A stretch of DNA of 39,431 bases from Desulfobacteraceae bacterium RAAP-1 (GTDB taxonomy: Bacteria; Desulfobacterota; Desulfobacteria; Desulfobacterales; Desulfatirhabdiaceae), in the NCBI GenBank assembly GCA_001443525.1, contig LKPX01000032.1:1-39431 (forward strand), written 5' to 3'. This document shows, piece after piece, positions 1-9,122 of the stretch. The translations under genes were made by a program, and so were the position numbers. Position 1 is the stretch's first letter. Each line of letters opens with the position of its first letter. The notes below the pieces were generated by a model. The model had not been told where the DNA came from and searched no databases. It was given only the letters and a program-made list of their open reading frames with translations.

Positions 1-119
1 CTTGCCAATCTGATCGGTAATGCTCATAACATGCTTGAATAATTTATAAAAACGAAGATTTCCAACTTATTGATACATGTAATTTCAAATAGTTATACCT
101 TAGAACAAAATCACCGTGA
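1..119. repeat. Left arm of 119-bp terminal inverted repeat
   Basis: Bases 1-119 are the exact reverse complement of 39313-39431; the match breaks at 120. One frame is open from the edge and ends at TAA 40-42 (about 13 residues, ending NMLE), so the arm may hold the 3' end of a repeated gene plus its downstream sequence. The other two forward frames close within 20 bases. The repeat presumably continues beyond the window. An arm ending exactly at both contig edges is what an assembler leaves when it stops in a repeat. An insertion sequence is possible but no transposase motif is visible. Confidence 0.95.
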
Positions 120-195
120 TTACGGAGCCGTCTCACTTGATTTTATAATCAATTCTGATACAAATGATAAAATAAATCAGGGAGAAAAAACGGCC

Positions 196-3100
196 ATGCG
201 ATTCAAATCCTTCAATATCACAGCCAAACTGATCATACCGGTGCTGGCGGCAATTGTGGGCATCAACAGCGCGCTGATCGCCTACACAACGGTTTCCGGC
301 AGAAATCACGCCATCATGCTGGCAAAAGACCATGCGCTGGCCGAAACCGACGATGATTCTCAGGCCGTTCAGGCCCATATCGACACCATACTGAACATCA
401 CCCGGACGCTGGCGGATGTCTTTTCCGCGGTCAAAGATCCAAAATCGATCATGAATGCAGGACGAGAGCCGATCAAAGTGATGCTGAAAAGAATACTCCT
501 CTCGAATCCGTCGTTTCATGCCGTTTATAGCATTTGGGAACCCAATGCCTTCGACAAGATGGATGAAGCCTTTTCCAACACCGACGCCAATGACGCTACA
601 GGCCGCTTTATCCCCTGCTGGACACGGGACGGCAATGGGCGCGCGGTACTCGAAGCCGCCAGAGATTATGAAAGCACGGCCAAGGGGGGGTATTATCAGA
701 CGGCCAAAACCACCCGAAAAGATGTGATTACAGATCCCTACCCTTATATCGTCAATGGCCGGCAGATGTTTCTGGTATCGCTGGTGTCTCCCATCATTTT
801 CGAAAACCATTTTTATGGCGTTGTCGCCGTGGACATCACCCTGAATTTCTTCAAAACGATGCTGGAGGGTTTTAATCAGTCCGACCTGAAGGCTGACATG
901 AAGGCACAGATCAATATTGTGTCAAACAACGGAACGCTTGCGGCTGCATCCGGTCAGCCGCTGCTTGCAGGAAAACGGTTTGAAGACGCCTATCCGGCAT
1001 TGAAAGATGCGTTGCCCGGAATTCAGACCGGTAAAGAACAAATACGCTCATCAGGCGGCAATGTCGTTATATTTTCTCCTGTCCAGCTCACCGGCACACA
1101 AACCCCCTGGGCCGTCAACACCATTCTGCCATTCGATGCAGTCAGCAGTCAGGCCTCCCGCATCATGTGGATGGAAATCGGCATCAGCGTCATTTTGACC
1201 ATCATAGCCATTCTGATCATCGCCTTTGTGATTCACTGGCGCATCCGGCCGCTTCGACAGATTGCGGCCGCCGCCGAAAAAGTAGCGCTGGGCAATCTGA
1301 ACTACGCAACGATTACAACAGACAATGATGAAATCGGAAGGCTGAACACCAGTTTCAAAAACATCGTACTTTTTCTTCAGGAAATCTGTGAACGCTGCAA
1401 CGCCCTGGCAGTCGGTGATTTCAGCCGGATGATTATCCTGAGAAGCGATGATGACATGCTGGGAAGATCTATCAATGTAATCTTCGAGAATATCCGGAAG
1501 ATCGTTACGCAGCTCAACCGGATCGCCAAAGGCGGTTACTCCGTCCATTTCAGGCCGTATTCCGACAAGGACCAACTGGGCATCGCACTTTCTGAAATGA
1601 TCGGCTCCCTCCGGAAAATGACTGAAGAAAACGAACGGCAGAACATTCTGAAAACCGGTCAGATGGAACTTAATGACGCCATGCGCGGGGAGCAGGATCT
1701 GACCTCGATTTCCCGAAACGTCATCACGTATCTGTGCCGCTATCTCAAGGCGCCGGTCGGTGCGCTGTACATCATGGACGAAGAAGAAGGAGCACTGGTT
1801 CTCTCCGGCAGCTTTGCCTACCAGAAACGCAAAAGCGTCTCCAACCGGTTTGTTCCGGGCGAAGGACTGATCGGGCAGGCGGCGCTGGAAAAACAGCGTA
1901 TTCAGGTATCAGAGGTTCCTGAAGACTATATCCGGGTGCAATCCGGGTTGGGGTTTGCCGGTCCCCGCCACATCGTGGTCAGTCCGCTCCTGATAGAAAA
2001 CACGGTCAAAGGCGTTATCGAGATCGCTTCTTTCGATGATTTTTCAGACGTGCATCTGCTTTTTCTGGATCAGATTTCCGGCAGCATCGCCGTCGCCATC
2101 CATTCCGCACAGGCCCGCACCCGGATGCAGAATCTCCTGAATCAGACGCAGAAACAGGCCGAACAGCTCCAGCACCAGCAGGAAGCGCTTCGTCAATCCA
2201 ATCTGGAGCTGGAGCATCAGGCGACGGCGCTGAAACAGTCCGAGTCCAGACTGCAATCGCAGCAGGAAGAACTGCGGCAGACCAACGAAGAGCTCCAGGA
2301 ACAGACGCAGCTTCTGGAAGAGCAGAAGGAAGATATCCACAAGAAAAACCTCGAGCTGGAAATGGCCGGAAAGCTCATCGAGGAAAAAGTCAGCGCACTG
2401 GAACGCGCCAGCCGCTACAAATCCGAATTTCTGGCCAATATGTCCCATGAGCTGCGAACCCCGCTGAACAGTATCCTTCTATTGTCCAGACTGATTGCCG
2501 ACAATCGGGACAGCAATCTGACAGCCAAGCAGATCGAATTTGCCCAGACCATCCACGAATCCGGCTCAGACTTGCTGAATCTGATCAACGAGGTGCTTGA
2601 TCTTTCCAAGGTGGAAGCCGGTAAAATGGAGCTTCACCTTCAGGAAGTGCCGTTTACCGACCTGACGGCGGCCATGCAGCGCAATTTCCAGCACAGCGCT
2701 CAAACTAAAGGTCTGGAATTGGCCGTTTCCATTGACGACAACCTGCCGGCTGCCATAATTACCGATCAGCAGCGCATCGAACAGATCATCAAAAATTTTC
2801 TCTCCAATGCGTTCAAGTTCACTTCCCGCGGCCGGATATCCTTTACCATCCAGCGGCCAGATGCTGCACTGCCCCTGACCAGAAAAAACCTGTCGCCGGA
2901 GACAGCTATCGCTTTTTCGGTGTCCGACACCGGCATCGGCATTCCCAAAGACAAACAGGCGCTGGTGTTCGAAGCGTTCAAGCAGGCGGATGGCACCACC
3001 AGCCGAAAATACGGCGGCACCGGCCTGGGGCTTTCCATTTCCGTGGAACTGGCCAGATATCTGGGCGGAGAGATCCATCTCCGGAGTCAGGAAGGCAACG

Positions 3101-4458
3101 GCAGCACATTTACGTTGATACTGCCCGAGAAACCGGTCCGATCTCTTCGAAAAGACGTTCAGCCGTCAGAAAAAACAGTTTCCGGCGCTGAAATATTGGC
3201 TTCTGAAGTATCGCAGGAAGACCAGTGCCAGATTCCAGCCAGCGTGGATGCGCTGAAAGACGACCGCCGGAACATTGGCCCGGACGACCAGACGCTGCTG
3301 ATCATCGAAGACGATCCCCGTTTCGCCAAATTTCTCAGCGACTTTTGTCACGAAAAAGGATTTAAGGTGCTGCTGTCCAACAATGGTGAAACAGGGCTTC
3401 ATTTCGCCGACTATTTCAAACCTTGCGCCATTGTTCTGGACGTTGATCTGCCGGGGCTGGACGGTTGGACCGTACTGGACAGGCTGAAGGAAAACCCGGC
3501 GACACGCCATATCCCCGTGCAGTTCATTTCAGCGATGGACGGCTCGCTGAAAGCACTGAGGATGGGCGCTATCGGCTTCATGACCAAGCCGGTCCGTATG
3601 GAAGATCTGGAAACCGTGTTTCAGCAGATTCAGCGCATTGTCTCGACATCGCTTCGGCATTTGCTGATCATAGAACCGGACCGGATGCTCACCGACAGGA
3701 TCACCGCCCTTACTGTCAAAGAAGATACTCGCATCACCACAGTCCGAACCGCTCCGGAAGCTGTTCACATTCTGGCCGACGCTCCCTGCGATGTCCTGGT
3801 TCTGGGAGCGGGAACACCGGATGACACGCTTCGCGATGTTCTGGAATGGGTGCGAAACCATCGTCCCACAAGACACATTCCAGTTTTGTTATACACCGGG
3901 ACGGAACCAGCGCCTGAACGGGTGCGTTTGTATGAAGAATACAGCACCGACATTATCCTGAGACGCGCGACATCCCTCGAAGCTCTTGGCAGTCTCCTGC
4001 CAGTTTTTCTTCACTGCAAACATCCTGCGCCGTTAACCACAACCGATGACAAAGCGCCGGAAACGATTTTCGATCGAAACGCCGTTTTCAAAAACAAGAA
4101 GATTCTTCTGGTGGATGACGATATGCGCAACGTATATGCCATCACCAATATTCTTGAAGAAAAAGGCATGAAGATGGTGGTCGGAAAAAACGGCAGGGAA
4201 GGACTCGAACGTTTGCAAAAGGAACCGGATATCGATCTGGTGCTGATGGATATCATGATGCCGGTGATGGATGGATATGAGGCCATGAAAGAGATCCGAA
4301 AAGAACCACGGTTTGAAAAGCTTCCCATCATCGCCCTCACCGCCAAAGCCATGAAGGGAGATCGGGTGCTGTGTATCGAAGCAGGCGCCAACGATTATCT
4401 GGCCAAGCCGTTTGATATGGAAAAACTGCTGTCCATGCTGCGGGTATGGCTCTATTGA
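196..4458 (+). CDS. Hybrid sensor histidine kinase: Cache-HAMP-GAF-HisKA-HATPase with three receiver domains
   Basis: This 1420-aa membrane kinase senses an extracytoplasmic signal and passes phosphate through attached receivers. The start is ATG 196, preceded by GGGAG at 180-184; an upstream in-frame ATG at 70 lies inside the terminal repeat and has no such site. Visible parts are: TM1 about residues 10-30, a periplasmic Cache-like region to about 320, TM2 about 323-347, HAMP, GAF about 510-640, a Gln/Glu-rich coiled coil about 645-745, and HisKA with His751 in SHELRTPLN. The HATPase shows DTGIGIP and GGTGLGL. Three receivers follow. The first (Asp1082) and third (Asp1352) have intact acidic pockets and Lys. 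The middle one has Gly1204 where the phosphoacceptor Asp should be and RR instead of KP, so it is probably a pseudo-receiver. It heads an operon with the CheB-like and GGDEF genes. The ligand is unknown. Confidence 0.93.
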   Translation: MRFKSFNITAKLIIPVLAAIVGINSALIAYTTVSGRNHAIMLAKDHALAETDDDSQAVQAHIDTILNITRTLADVFSAVKDPKSIMNAGREPIKVMLKRILLSNPSFHAVYSIWEPNAFDKMDEAFSNTDANDATGRFIPCWTRDGNGRAVLEAARDYESTAKGGYYQTAKTTRKDVITDPYPYIVNGRQMFLVSLVSPIIFENHFYGVVAVDITLNFFKTMLEGFNQSDLKADMKAQINIVSNNGTLAAASGQPLLAGKRFEDAYPALKDALPGIQTGKEQIRSSGGNVVIFSPVQLTGTQTPWAVNTILPFDAVSSQASRIMWMEIGISVILTIIAILIIAFVIHWRIRPLRQIAAAAEKVALGNLNYATITTDNDEIGRLNTSFKNIVLFLQEICERCNALAVGDFSRMIILRSDDDMLGRSINVIFENIRKIVTQLNRIAKGGYSVHFRPYSDKDQLGIALSEMIGSLRKMTEENERQNILKTGQMELNDAMRGEQDLTSISRNVITYLCRYLKAPVGALYIMDEEEGALVLSGSFAYQKRKSVSNRFVPGEGLIGQAALEKQRIQVSEVPEDYIRVQSGLGFAGPRHIVVSPLLIENTVKGVIEIASFDDFSDVHLLFLDQISGSIAVAIHSAQARTRMQNLLNQTQKQAEQLQHQQEALRQSNLELEHQATALKQSESRLQSQQEELRQTNEELQEQTQLLEEQKEDIHKKNLELEMAGKLIEEKVSALERASRYKSEFLANMSHELRTPLNSILLLSRLIADNRDSNLTAKQIEFAQTIHESGSDLLNLINEVLDLSKVEAGKMELHLQEVPFTDLTAAMQRNFQHSAQTKGLELAVSIDDNLPAAIITDQQRIEQIIKNFLSNAFKFTSRGRISFTIQRPDAALPLTRKNLSPETAIAFSVSDTGIGIPKDKQALVFEAFKQADGTTSRKYGGTGLGLSISVELARYLGGEIHLRSQEGNGSTFTLILPEKPVRSLRKDVQPSEKTVSGAEILASEVSQEDQCQIPASVDALKDDRRNIGPDDQTLLIIEDDPRFAKFLSDFCHEKGFKVLLSNNGETGLHFADYFKPCAIVLDVDLPGLDGWTVLDRLKENPATRHIPVQFISAMDGSLKALRMGAIGFMTKPVRMEDLETVFQQIQRIVSTSLRHLLIIEPDRMLTDRITALTVKEDTRITTVRTAPEAVHILADAPCDVLVLGAGTPDDTLRDVLEWVRNHRPTRHIPVLLYTGTEPAPERVRLYEEYSTDIILRRATSLEALGSLLPVFLHCKHPAPLTTTDDKAPETIFDRNAVFKNKKILLVDDDMRNVYAITNILEEKGMKMVVGKNGREGLERLQKEPDIDLVLMDIMMPVMDGYEAMKEIRKEPRFEKLPIIALTAKAMKGDRVLCIEAGANDYLAKPFDMEKLLSMLRVWLY

Positions 4459-4472
4459 AAGGAACGCCGCCA

Positions 4473-5045
4473 ATGTGGGACGCTGTTGTCATCGGCGTTT
4501 CAGCCGGAGGCATGACAGCACTGGGGACGATTCTGCCCTGCCTGCCATCAGACTGCCGGCTGCCGGTCATTGTTGTTCAGCATGTGCACCCGGAGTCAGA
4601 CGACTTTCTGGCCCGGTATCTGAACAAAAAATGCCGGATAACCGTCCGGCAGGCAGCGGCAAACGAGCCGATTCTGGCCCGGCGCGTTTATGTAGCGCCT
4701 CCGGATTGCCATCTGCGGGTAAATCCCGACCGGACATTTTCGCTGTCCCGAAGCGAACCCGTTCTTTTTGCCAGACCCTCCATCGACGTTTTGTTTATAT
4801 CCGCCGCAGCCGTCTATGGACCGCATCTGGTGGGAGTTATTCTGACAGGAGCAAGCTCTGACGGCGCCAAAGGGCTGAAAGCCATCAAATCGGCTGGCGG
4901 CATTGCCGTCGTTCAAGATCCCAGAACCGCTGAGGCCGATATCATGCCCAAAGCGGCTGTTGCCGCCGGAGACGTGGATTTTATTCTGCCGCTCGACGCT
5001 ATCGGCAAGTTTCTTGCCAGACTGTCCAATGGGGGAACACTGTGA
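4473..5045 (+). CDS. CheB-type protein-glutamate methylesterase domain protein, no receiver domain
   Basis: This 190-aa protein is the catalytic domain of the chemotaxis methylesterase/deamidase CheB, which hydrolyses methyl-glutamate esters on chemoreceptors. The CheB triad is visible as Ser10 (GVSAGG), His37 (VVQHVH) and Asp130 (GASSDGAKG). The N-terminal receiver of classical CheB is absent, so phosphorylation cannot control it in cis. I chose ATG 4473, with AAAGGA ending at 4463, over an ATG at 4446 that would overlap the kinase gene and lacks a binding site. It lies 14 bases after the kinase stop, and its TGA overlaps the GTG start of the next gene. No CheR, CheA or CheW is in the window, so the target may be a receptor elsewhere or a kinase-associated substrate. 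The family call is firm; the role is inferred. Confidence 0.9.
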   Translation: MWDAVVIGVSAGGMTALGTILPCLPSDCRLPVIVVQHVHPESDDFLARYLNKKCRITVRQAAANEPILARRVYVAPPDCHLRVNPDRTFSLSRSEPVLFARPSIDVLFISAAAVYGPHLVGVILTGASSDGAKGLKAIKSAGGIAVVQDPRTAEADIMPKAAVAAGDVDFILPLDAIGKFLARLSNGGTL

Positions 5046-6712
5046 CTGACACGGAAAAAATCAATATATTGCTGGTCGATGACAAACCCGCCAATTTGCT
5101 GGCGCTTGAAAGCCTTTTGGAACAACCGGATGTTGGCATCATCAAGGCAACCTCCGGCAATGAGGCATTGGGCGTTTTGCTGGAACATAATGTAGCGCTG
5201 GTATTGATGGATGTCCAGATGCCGGATATGGACGGATTTGAAACCGCGGAACTGATGCGGTGTAACGAACGCACCCGAAGCATCCCTATCATTTTCGTCA
5301 CCGCTATCAGTAAAGAGCAGCAGCATATTTTCAAGGGATACGAAACCGGCGCGGTCGATTACCTCTTCAAACCGGTGGATCCGCACATCCTTACCAGCAA
5401 AGTCCGGGTTTTTCTGGAACTTCACCGGCAACAGCTTCAGATCGAAAAAGCCAACCGCAAGCTGGAAGCTGTCATCGAACGGCTGCAAGAGTCCAACAAG
5501 AAAATCCTCGATCAGCAGCGCGCCGTCATCGAAGAAGAACGTCTCAAGGTATTGCTGCAGATGGCGGGCGCTACAGCTCATGAACTGAATCAACCCCTGA
5601 CAGGTCTTCTGGGAAGCGTCGAACTGCTTCAGATGGAACAGGATAATCCTGAAAAAGTCAAAGCCCATATCGCCCGAATCGATACCGCAGGCAAACGCAT
5701 ATCGGAAATCGTCAAAAAAATTCAGAACCTCCATCAGGTGGATACACAGCTCGCCGCAGCCGGAGCCGATATCTCCATGGTAAATCGCCCGCTGATCAAA
5801 ATTCTTTCGGTGGAGGATTCGGATGTGGAATTCAGGGATATCAAAACCCTGGTCGCCGCCAGCAGCAATATCCTTCTTAAACGCAGCACCACCCTTGAAG
5901 ATACGTTGAAACTGATGAAAACCGATCCGGTGGATATCGCCCTGGTCAACTATTTTCTCCCGGATGGCACAGGTCTCGATCTGATGCGGAAAATGGAGGC
6001 CGCCGCCATTGACGCCCCTGTAATCATCATCACCGGCAAGGGTGATGAAATGATCGCCGCCCAGGTGATCCAGGCCGGCGCGTACGATTATCTGCCCAAG
6101 GATCAGCTCAATGAAAGGAACCTGTTTCAGGCGATTTCCAACACTCTCTCCAAATCCCAGCTCAAACATGAAGCCCGAATCGCCATCCGGAAAATGGCGG
6201 AAATGTCGGTCCGGGACGTGCTGACGGGGCTTTATAACCGCAGGTACTTTTTCGAAGCTCTGGATCGCGAAATTTCAAGAGCCGGCCGCACCCATTCCGA
6301 TATTGTTCTGTGTATGATGGACCTGGATCATTTCAAGCGGATCAACGACACCATGGGGCATCCTGCCGGCGATATGGTGCTTTCGGAATTCGGCAGGATG
6401 CTGAAAGACTGGATACGCCAGAGCGATATACCCTGCCGGTATGGCGGAGAAGAATTCACGATACTTTTAGCGGATACTGATGTTCAAAAAGCGACAGGCG
6501 TGTGTGACCGTTTAAGAAACACCCTGAGTCAGCGCATTTTTACCTATAACCACACGCCGTTTCAAATAACCGTCAGCATGGGCATTGCTTCCCTGACATC
6601 ACTGATGCACAAGACCAGCGAGAATCTGATACAGGCCGCAGATGACGCCCTGTATCAGGCCAAAAACCAGGGCAGAAACATTCTGGTAGTATATCGGCCC
6701 GACAGCAGGTAA
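5042..6712 (+). CDS. Response regulator with DHp domain and GGDEF diguanylate cyclase (REC-HisKA-REC-GGDEF)
   Basis: This 556-aa cytoplasmic protein is predicted to make cyclic di-GMP from two GTP. It starts at GTG 5042, overlapping the upstream stop as GTGA, which suggests translational coupling. Domain order is: receiver about 6-125 with Asp57 (MDVQMPDMDG), a helical linker, a HisKA-like dimerisation/phosphotransfer segment with His180 (TAHELNQPL), a second receiver about 255-375, and GGDEF about 395-550. The active site GGEEF is at 468-472. The inhibitory site R459-Q-S-D462 lies five residues before it, so product inhibition is expected. No HATPase domain follows the HisKA segment. The second receiver has Asn303 where the phosphoacceptor Asp is expected (VNYFLPDG). 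The likely input is the hybrid kinase two genes upstream; the phosphorelay route is inferred. Confidence 0.92.
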   Translation: MTDTEKINILLVDDKPANLLALESLLEQPDVGIIKATSGNEALGVLLEHNVALVLMDVQMPDMDGFETAELMRCNERTRSIPIIFVTAISKEQQHIFKGYETGAVDYLFKPVDPHILTSKVRVFLELHRQQLQIEKANRKLEAVIERLQESNKKILDQQRAVIEEERLKVLLQMAGATAHELNQPLTGLLGSVELLQMEQDNPEKVKAHIARIDTAGKRISEIVKKIQNLHQVDTQLAAAGADISMVNRPLIKILSVEDSDVEFRDIKTLVAASSNILLKRSTTLEDTLKLMKTDPVDIALVNYFLPDGTGLDLMRKMEAAAIDAPVIIITGKGDEMIAAQVIQAGAYDYLPKDQLNERNLFQAISNTLSKSQLKHEARIAIRKMAEMSVRDVLTGLYNRRYFFEALDREISRAGRTHSDIVLCMMDLDHFKRINDTMGHPAGDMVLSEFGRMLKDWIRQSDIPCRYGGEEFTILLADTDVQKATGVCDRLRNTLSQRIFTYNHTPFQITVSMGIASLTSLMHKTSENLIQAADDALYQAKNQGRNILVVYRPDSR

Positions 6713-6750
6713 TGCAACTGCCGGGAAAACGGTATCAACATTTTTCGGAT

Positions 6751-6849
6751 GACTTTGTAGAATGTTCGCAGGCAAGGAGTGAGGCGTACTTCCCGTACGC
6801 CACAACGACGAAGCATGCAGCACAGTGTGCGGACTTTTTACGAAGTCGT
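6751..6849. repeat. Dispersed hairpin repeat, copy 1
   Basis: This roughly 99-bp element lies between the GGDEF gene and efp. It has an inner perfect stem GGCGTAC (6783-6789) / GTACGCC (6795-6801) with a 5-base loop, and it ends in GACTTTTTACGAAGTCGT. It shares long blocks with copy 2 at 16941-17088, including AGGAGTGAGGCGTACTT and GACTTTTTACGAAGTCGT. There is no ORF of its own, so a MITE- or REP-like non-autonomous element is the best description. Its last bases (6838-6849) lie inside the 3' end of efp. Confidence 0.8.
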
Positions 6850-7407
6850 TTTAACTCGCTCTACGTACTGACCTGTCCGGGTGTCGATCCGGATGATTTC
6901 GCCTTCTTCCACAAAAGGCGGAATCTGCAGCACATAGCCGGTTTCAAGCGTCGCCGGTTTACTGTCTCCTGAAGCCGTATCGCCTTTGACCCAAGGATCG
7001 GCTCTGACAATTTTCAGCTCCACAAAAATCGGAAGCGTTACACCAATAGCCCTTTCCTGAAAGAACAGCACATTGCACAGAATATTTTCTTTCATCAACT
7101 GAACGCCTTCGCCTACTTGTTCCGCCGTCAAATATTCCTGCTCATAGTTTTTGGTGTTCATAAAACAATACCGGTCGCCTTCGGCGTACAGGTATTCCAT
7201 TTCATGTTCTTCCAGGTGAGCTTCGTTGAATTTTTCTCCGGATCGGTATGTCCTGTCGAACTGGGTGCCGTTCAACATGTTTTTAAGGCGGCATTTGTAC
7301 AGGGCCTGCCCCTTACCGGGTTTAACAAATTCAAATTGCGTGACAATGTAGGGATCTCCATTGATTTCCAGTTTCAGGCCTTTTCGCAGATCGGCGCTGT
7401 CAAGCAT
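6838..7407 (-). CDS. efp: Elongation factor P
   Basis: EF-P binds the ribosome between the P and E sites and relieves stalling at polyproline stretches. The 189-aa product has the usual family length, with a KOW-like N-terminal domain and two OB-fold domains. The modifiable loop is KPGKGQA with Lys32 at the tip, equivalent to the lysine modified in many bacteria. No modification gene (epmA/epmB type) is in this window. The start is ATG 7407 with GAGAGG upstream; a longer reading to 7446 lacks support. The last residues (KTTS) and the TAA come from dispersed repeat copy 1, which replaced the native gene end. It is divergent from guaA, with about 180 bp between them. Confidence 0.96.
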   Translation of the reverse strand: MLDSADLRKGLKLEINGDPYIVTQFEFVKPGKGQALYKCRLKNMLNGTQFDRTYRSGEKFNEAHLEEHEMEYLYAEGDRYCFMNTKNYEQEYLTAEQVGEGVQLMKENILCNVLFFQERAIGVTLPIFVELKIVRADPWVKGDTASGDSKPATLETGYVLQIPPFVEEGEIIRIDTRTGQYVERVKTTS

Positions 7408-7508
7408 TGTATATCCTCTCTCAATTTTTATTTTCAGAATAAACATCCCCTGCCGGATCCGTCATTTGAGAATAGACACCCGGCACGGGGTAACGCGTTA
7501 AAATCCCA

Positions 7509-7537
7509 TTGACTTTTTTGGCACTGTCTAACATATT
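7509..7537 (+). promoter_or_regulatory. Possible sigma-70 promoter for guaA
   Basis: TTGACT (7509-7514) and CATATT (7532-7537) are separated by 17 bases, 48 bases before the guaA start. The -10 match is only partial, so this is a weak prediction made by eye. Confidence 0.3.
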
Positions 7538-7585
7538 CAGCAGCGATTCGCAAATTGATATTCCACACTTATATGAAGGATTCCC

Positions 7586-9115
7586 ATGATCGTCATCATA
7601 GATTTCGGTTCCCAATACAATCAGTTGATCGCCCGTCGCGTTCGAGAAAATCATGTGTACTGTCAGATCGAAGCACCGACGGTGGATATGGCCTATATCC
7701 GTTCTCTCAATCCTGAAGGTATCATCCTTTCCGGAGGACCTTCCAGCATCTACGAAAAGGGCAGCCCGACAGTCAATGCCGATATCCTGAACCTGGGAGT
7801 TCCGGTTCTGGGCATCTGTTATGGAATGCAGTTTATGGCGCACACACTGGGCGGCGTTGTCACCCATGCGGAAAAACGTGAATACGGCTTTGCAGAGCTG
7901 GACATTCATAAGGCGGAAGGCCTGTTTACCGGCGTTGAAACCCCTACCCGCTGCTGGATGAGCCATGGAGATTCCATCGAACGGCTTCCGGAAGATTTCG
8001 AAATCACGGCTTCTACATCCAACACCCCTGTCGCCGCAATCGCTCACCGGCAGAAGCAGCTTTACGGCCTTCAGTTTCATCCGGAAGTGGAACACACGGT
8101 CATGGGCAAAATCATGCTGAAAAACTTTCTGTTTCAGATATGCCGCTGCAAAAAAAGCTGGAGCATGAAATCTTTTGCCGCGGAATCCATCGCCAGAATC
8201 CAGGATACGGTGCAGGATAAAAAAGTGATTCTGGGCCTGAGCGGCGGCGTGGATTCATCCGTCACAGCCCTTTTGATTCATAAAGCCATTGGCAAACATC
8301 TGACCTGTATCTTCGTGGACAACGGACTTCTCAGGAAAAATGAAGCTCAGAAGCTTAAAGCGGTATTTCAGCAGCACCTGAATATCAACATCCGGTTTGT
8401 CAGTGCGGGAAAGCAGTTTTTAACCCCACTGGCGGGCGTCACTGATCCTGAGAAGAAACGCAAAATCATCGGCAAGGTATTCATGGATGTGTTTGAAGCC
8501 GAAGCCGCCAAAATTAAAGACGCCGATTTTCTGGCACAGGGCACGCTGTATCCGGATGTGATTGAATCTCAGTCCGTGTTCGGGGGCCCCTCGTCGGTCA
8601 TCAAATCCCATCATAACGTGGGAGGACTGCCCAAAAAAATGAAACTGAAGCTGGTGGAGCCGCTTCGTTTTCTGTTTAAAGACGAAGTCCGGACGCTAGG
8701 TGCAGAAATCGGTCTTCCGGAAGAAATGATCTGGCGCCAGCCGTTTCCGGGACCTGGGCTGGCCATTCGGGTTATTGGCGAAGTCACTCCCAAGCGACTG
8801 GCAATTCTCCGTGAAGCGGATGATCTTTTGCTTGAAGAAATCAAAAAGGCTGGATATTATAAAAAATTGTGGCAGTCTTTTGCGGTATTGCTGCCGATCA
8901 AAAGCGTGGGCGTCATGGGCGATCAACGCACCTATGAAAACATTGTGGCGATCAGAGCCGTTACCAGCCAGGATGCCATGACCGCTGACTGGGCGAAGCT
9001 TCCCCATCAACTGCTGGGGGCCATCGCCAATAATATCATCAATCAGGTAAAAGGCGTGAACCGGGTGGTGTATGACATCAGCTCAAAACCTCCCGGCACC
9101 ATCGAGTGGGAATAA
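7586..9115 (+). CDS. guaA: GMP synthase (glutamine-hydrolysing)
   Basis: GuaA converts XMP to GMP using ATP and ammonia from glutamine, the last step of de novo guanine nucleotide synthesis in the cytoplasm. The 509-aa protein has the full bifunctional layout. The N-terminal class I amidotransferase has Cys78 (GICYGMQ), His165 and Glu167 (FHPEVEH). The ATP pyrophosphatase domain has the P-loop SGGVDSS at 219-225, followed by the C-terminal dimerisation domain ending KPPGTIEWE. Start ATG 7586 has GAAGGA five bases upstream. The product could also feed GTP to the diguanylate cyclase nearby, but this is normal housekeeping and no link is implied. Identification is secure. Confidence 0.98.
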   Translation: MIVIIDFGSQYNQLIARRVRENHVYCQIEAPTVDMAYIRSLNPEGIILSGGPSSIYEKGSPTVNADILNLGVPVLGICYGMQFMAHTLGGVVTHAEKREYGFAELDIHKAEGLFTGVETPTRCWMSHGDSIERLPEDFEITASTSNTPVAAIAHRQKQLYGLQFHPEVEHTVMGKIMLKNFLFQICRCKKSWSMKSFAAESIARIQDTVQDKKVILGLSGGVDSSVTALLIHKAIGKHLTCIFVDNGLLRKNEAQKLKAVFQQHLNINIRFVSAGKQFLTPLAGVTDPEKKRKIIGKVFMDVFEAEAAKIKDADFLAQGTLYPDVIESQSVFGGPSSVIKSHHNVGGLPKKMKLKLVEPLRFLFKDEVRTLGAEIGLPEEMIWRQPFPGPGLAIRVIGEVTPKRLAILREADDLLLEEIKKAGYYKKLWQSFAVLLPIKSVGVMGDQRTYENIVAIRAVTSQDAMTADWAKLPHQLLGAIANNIINQVKGVNRVVYDISSKPPGTIEWE

Positions 9116-9122
9116 CAGATTC

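Noticed and set aside
70-195. Extended N-terminus for the first hybrid kinase
   Set aside because: The extra 42 residues are partly encoded by the terminal repeat, have no ribosome binding site, and precede an obvious signal-anchor start at ATG 196.
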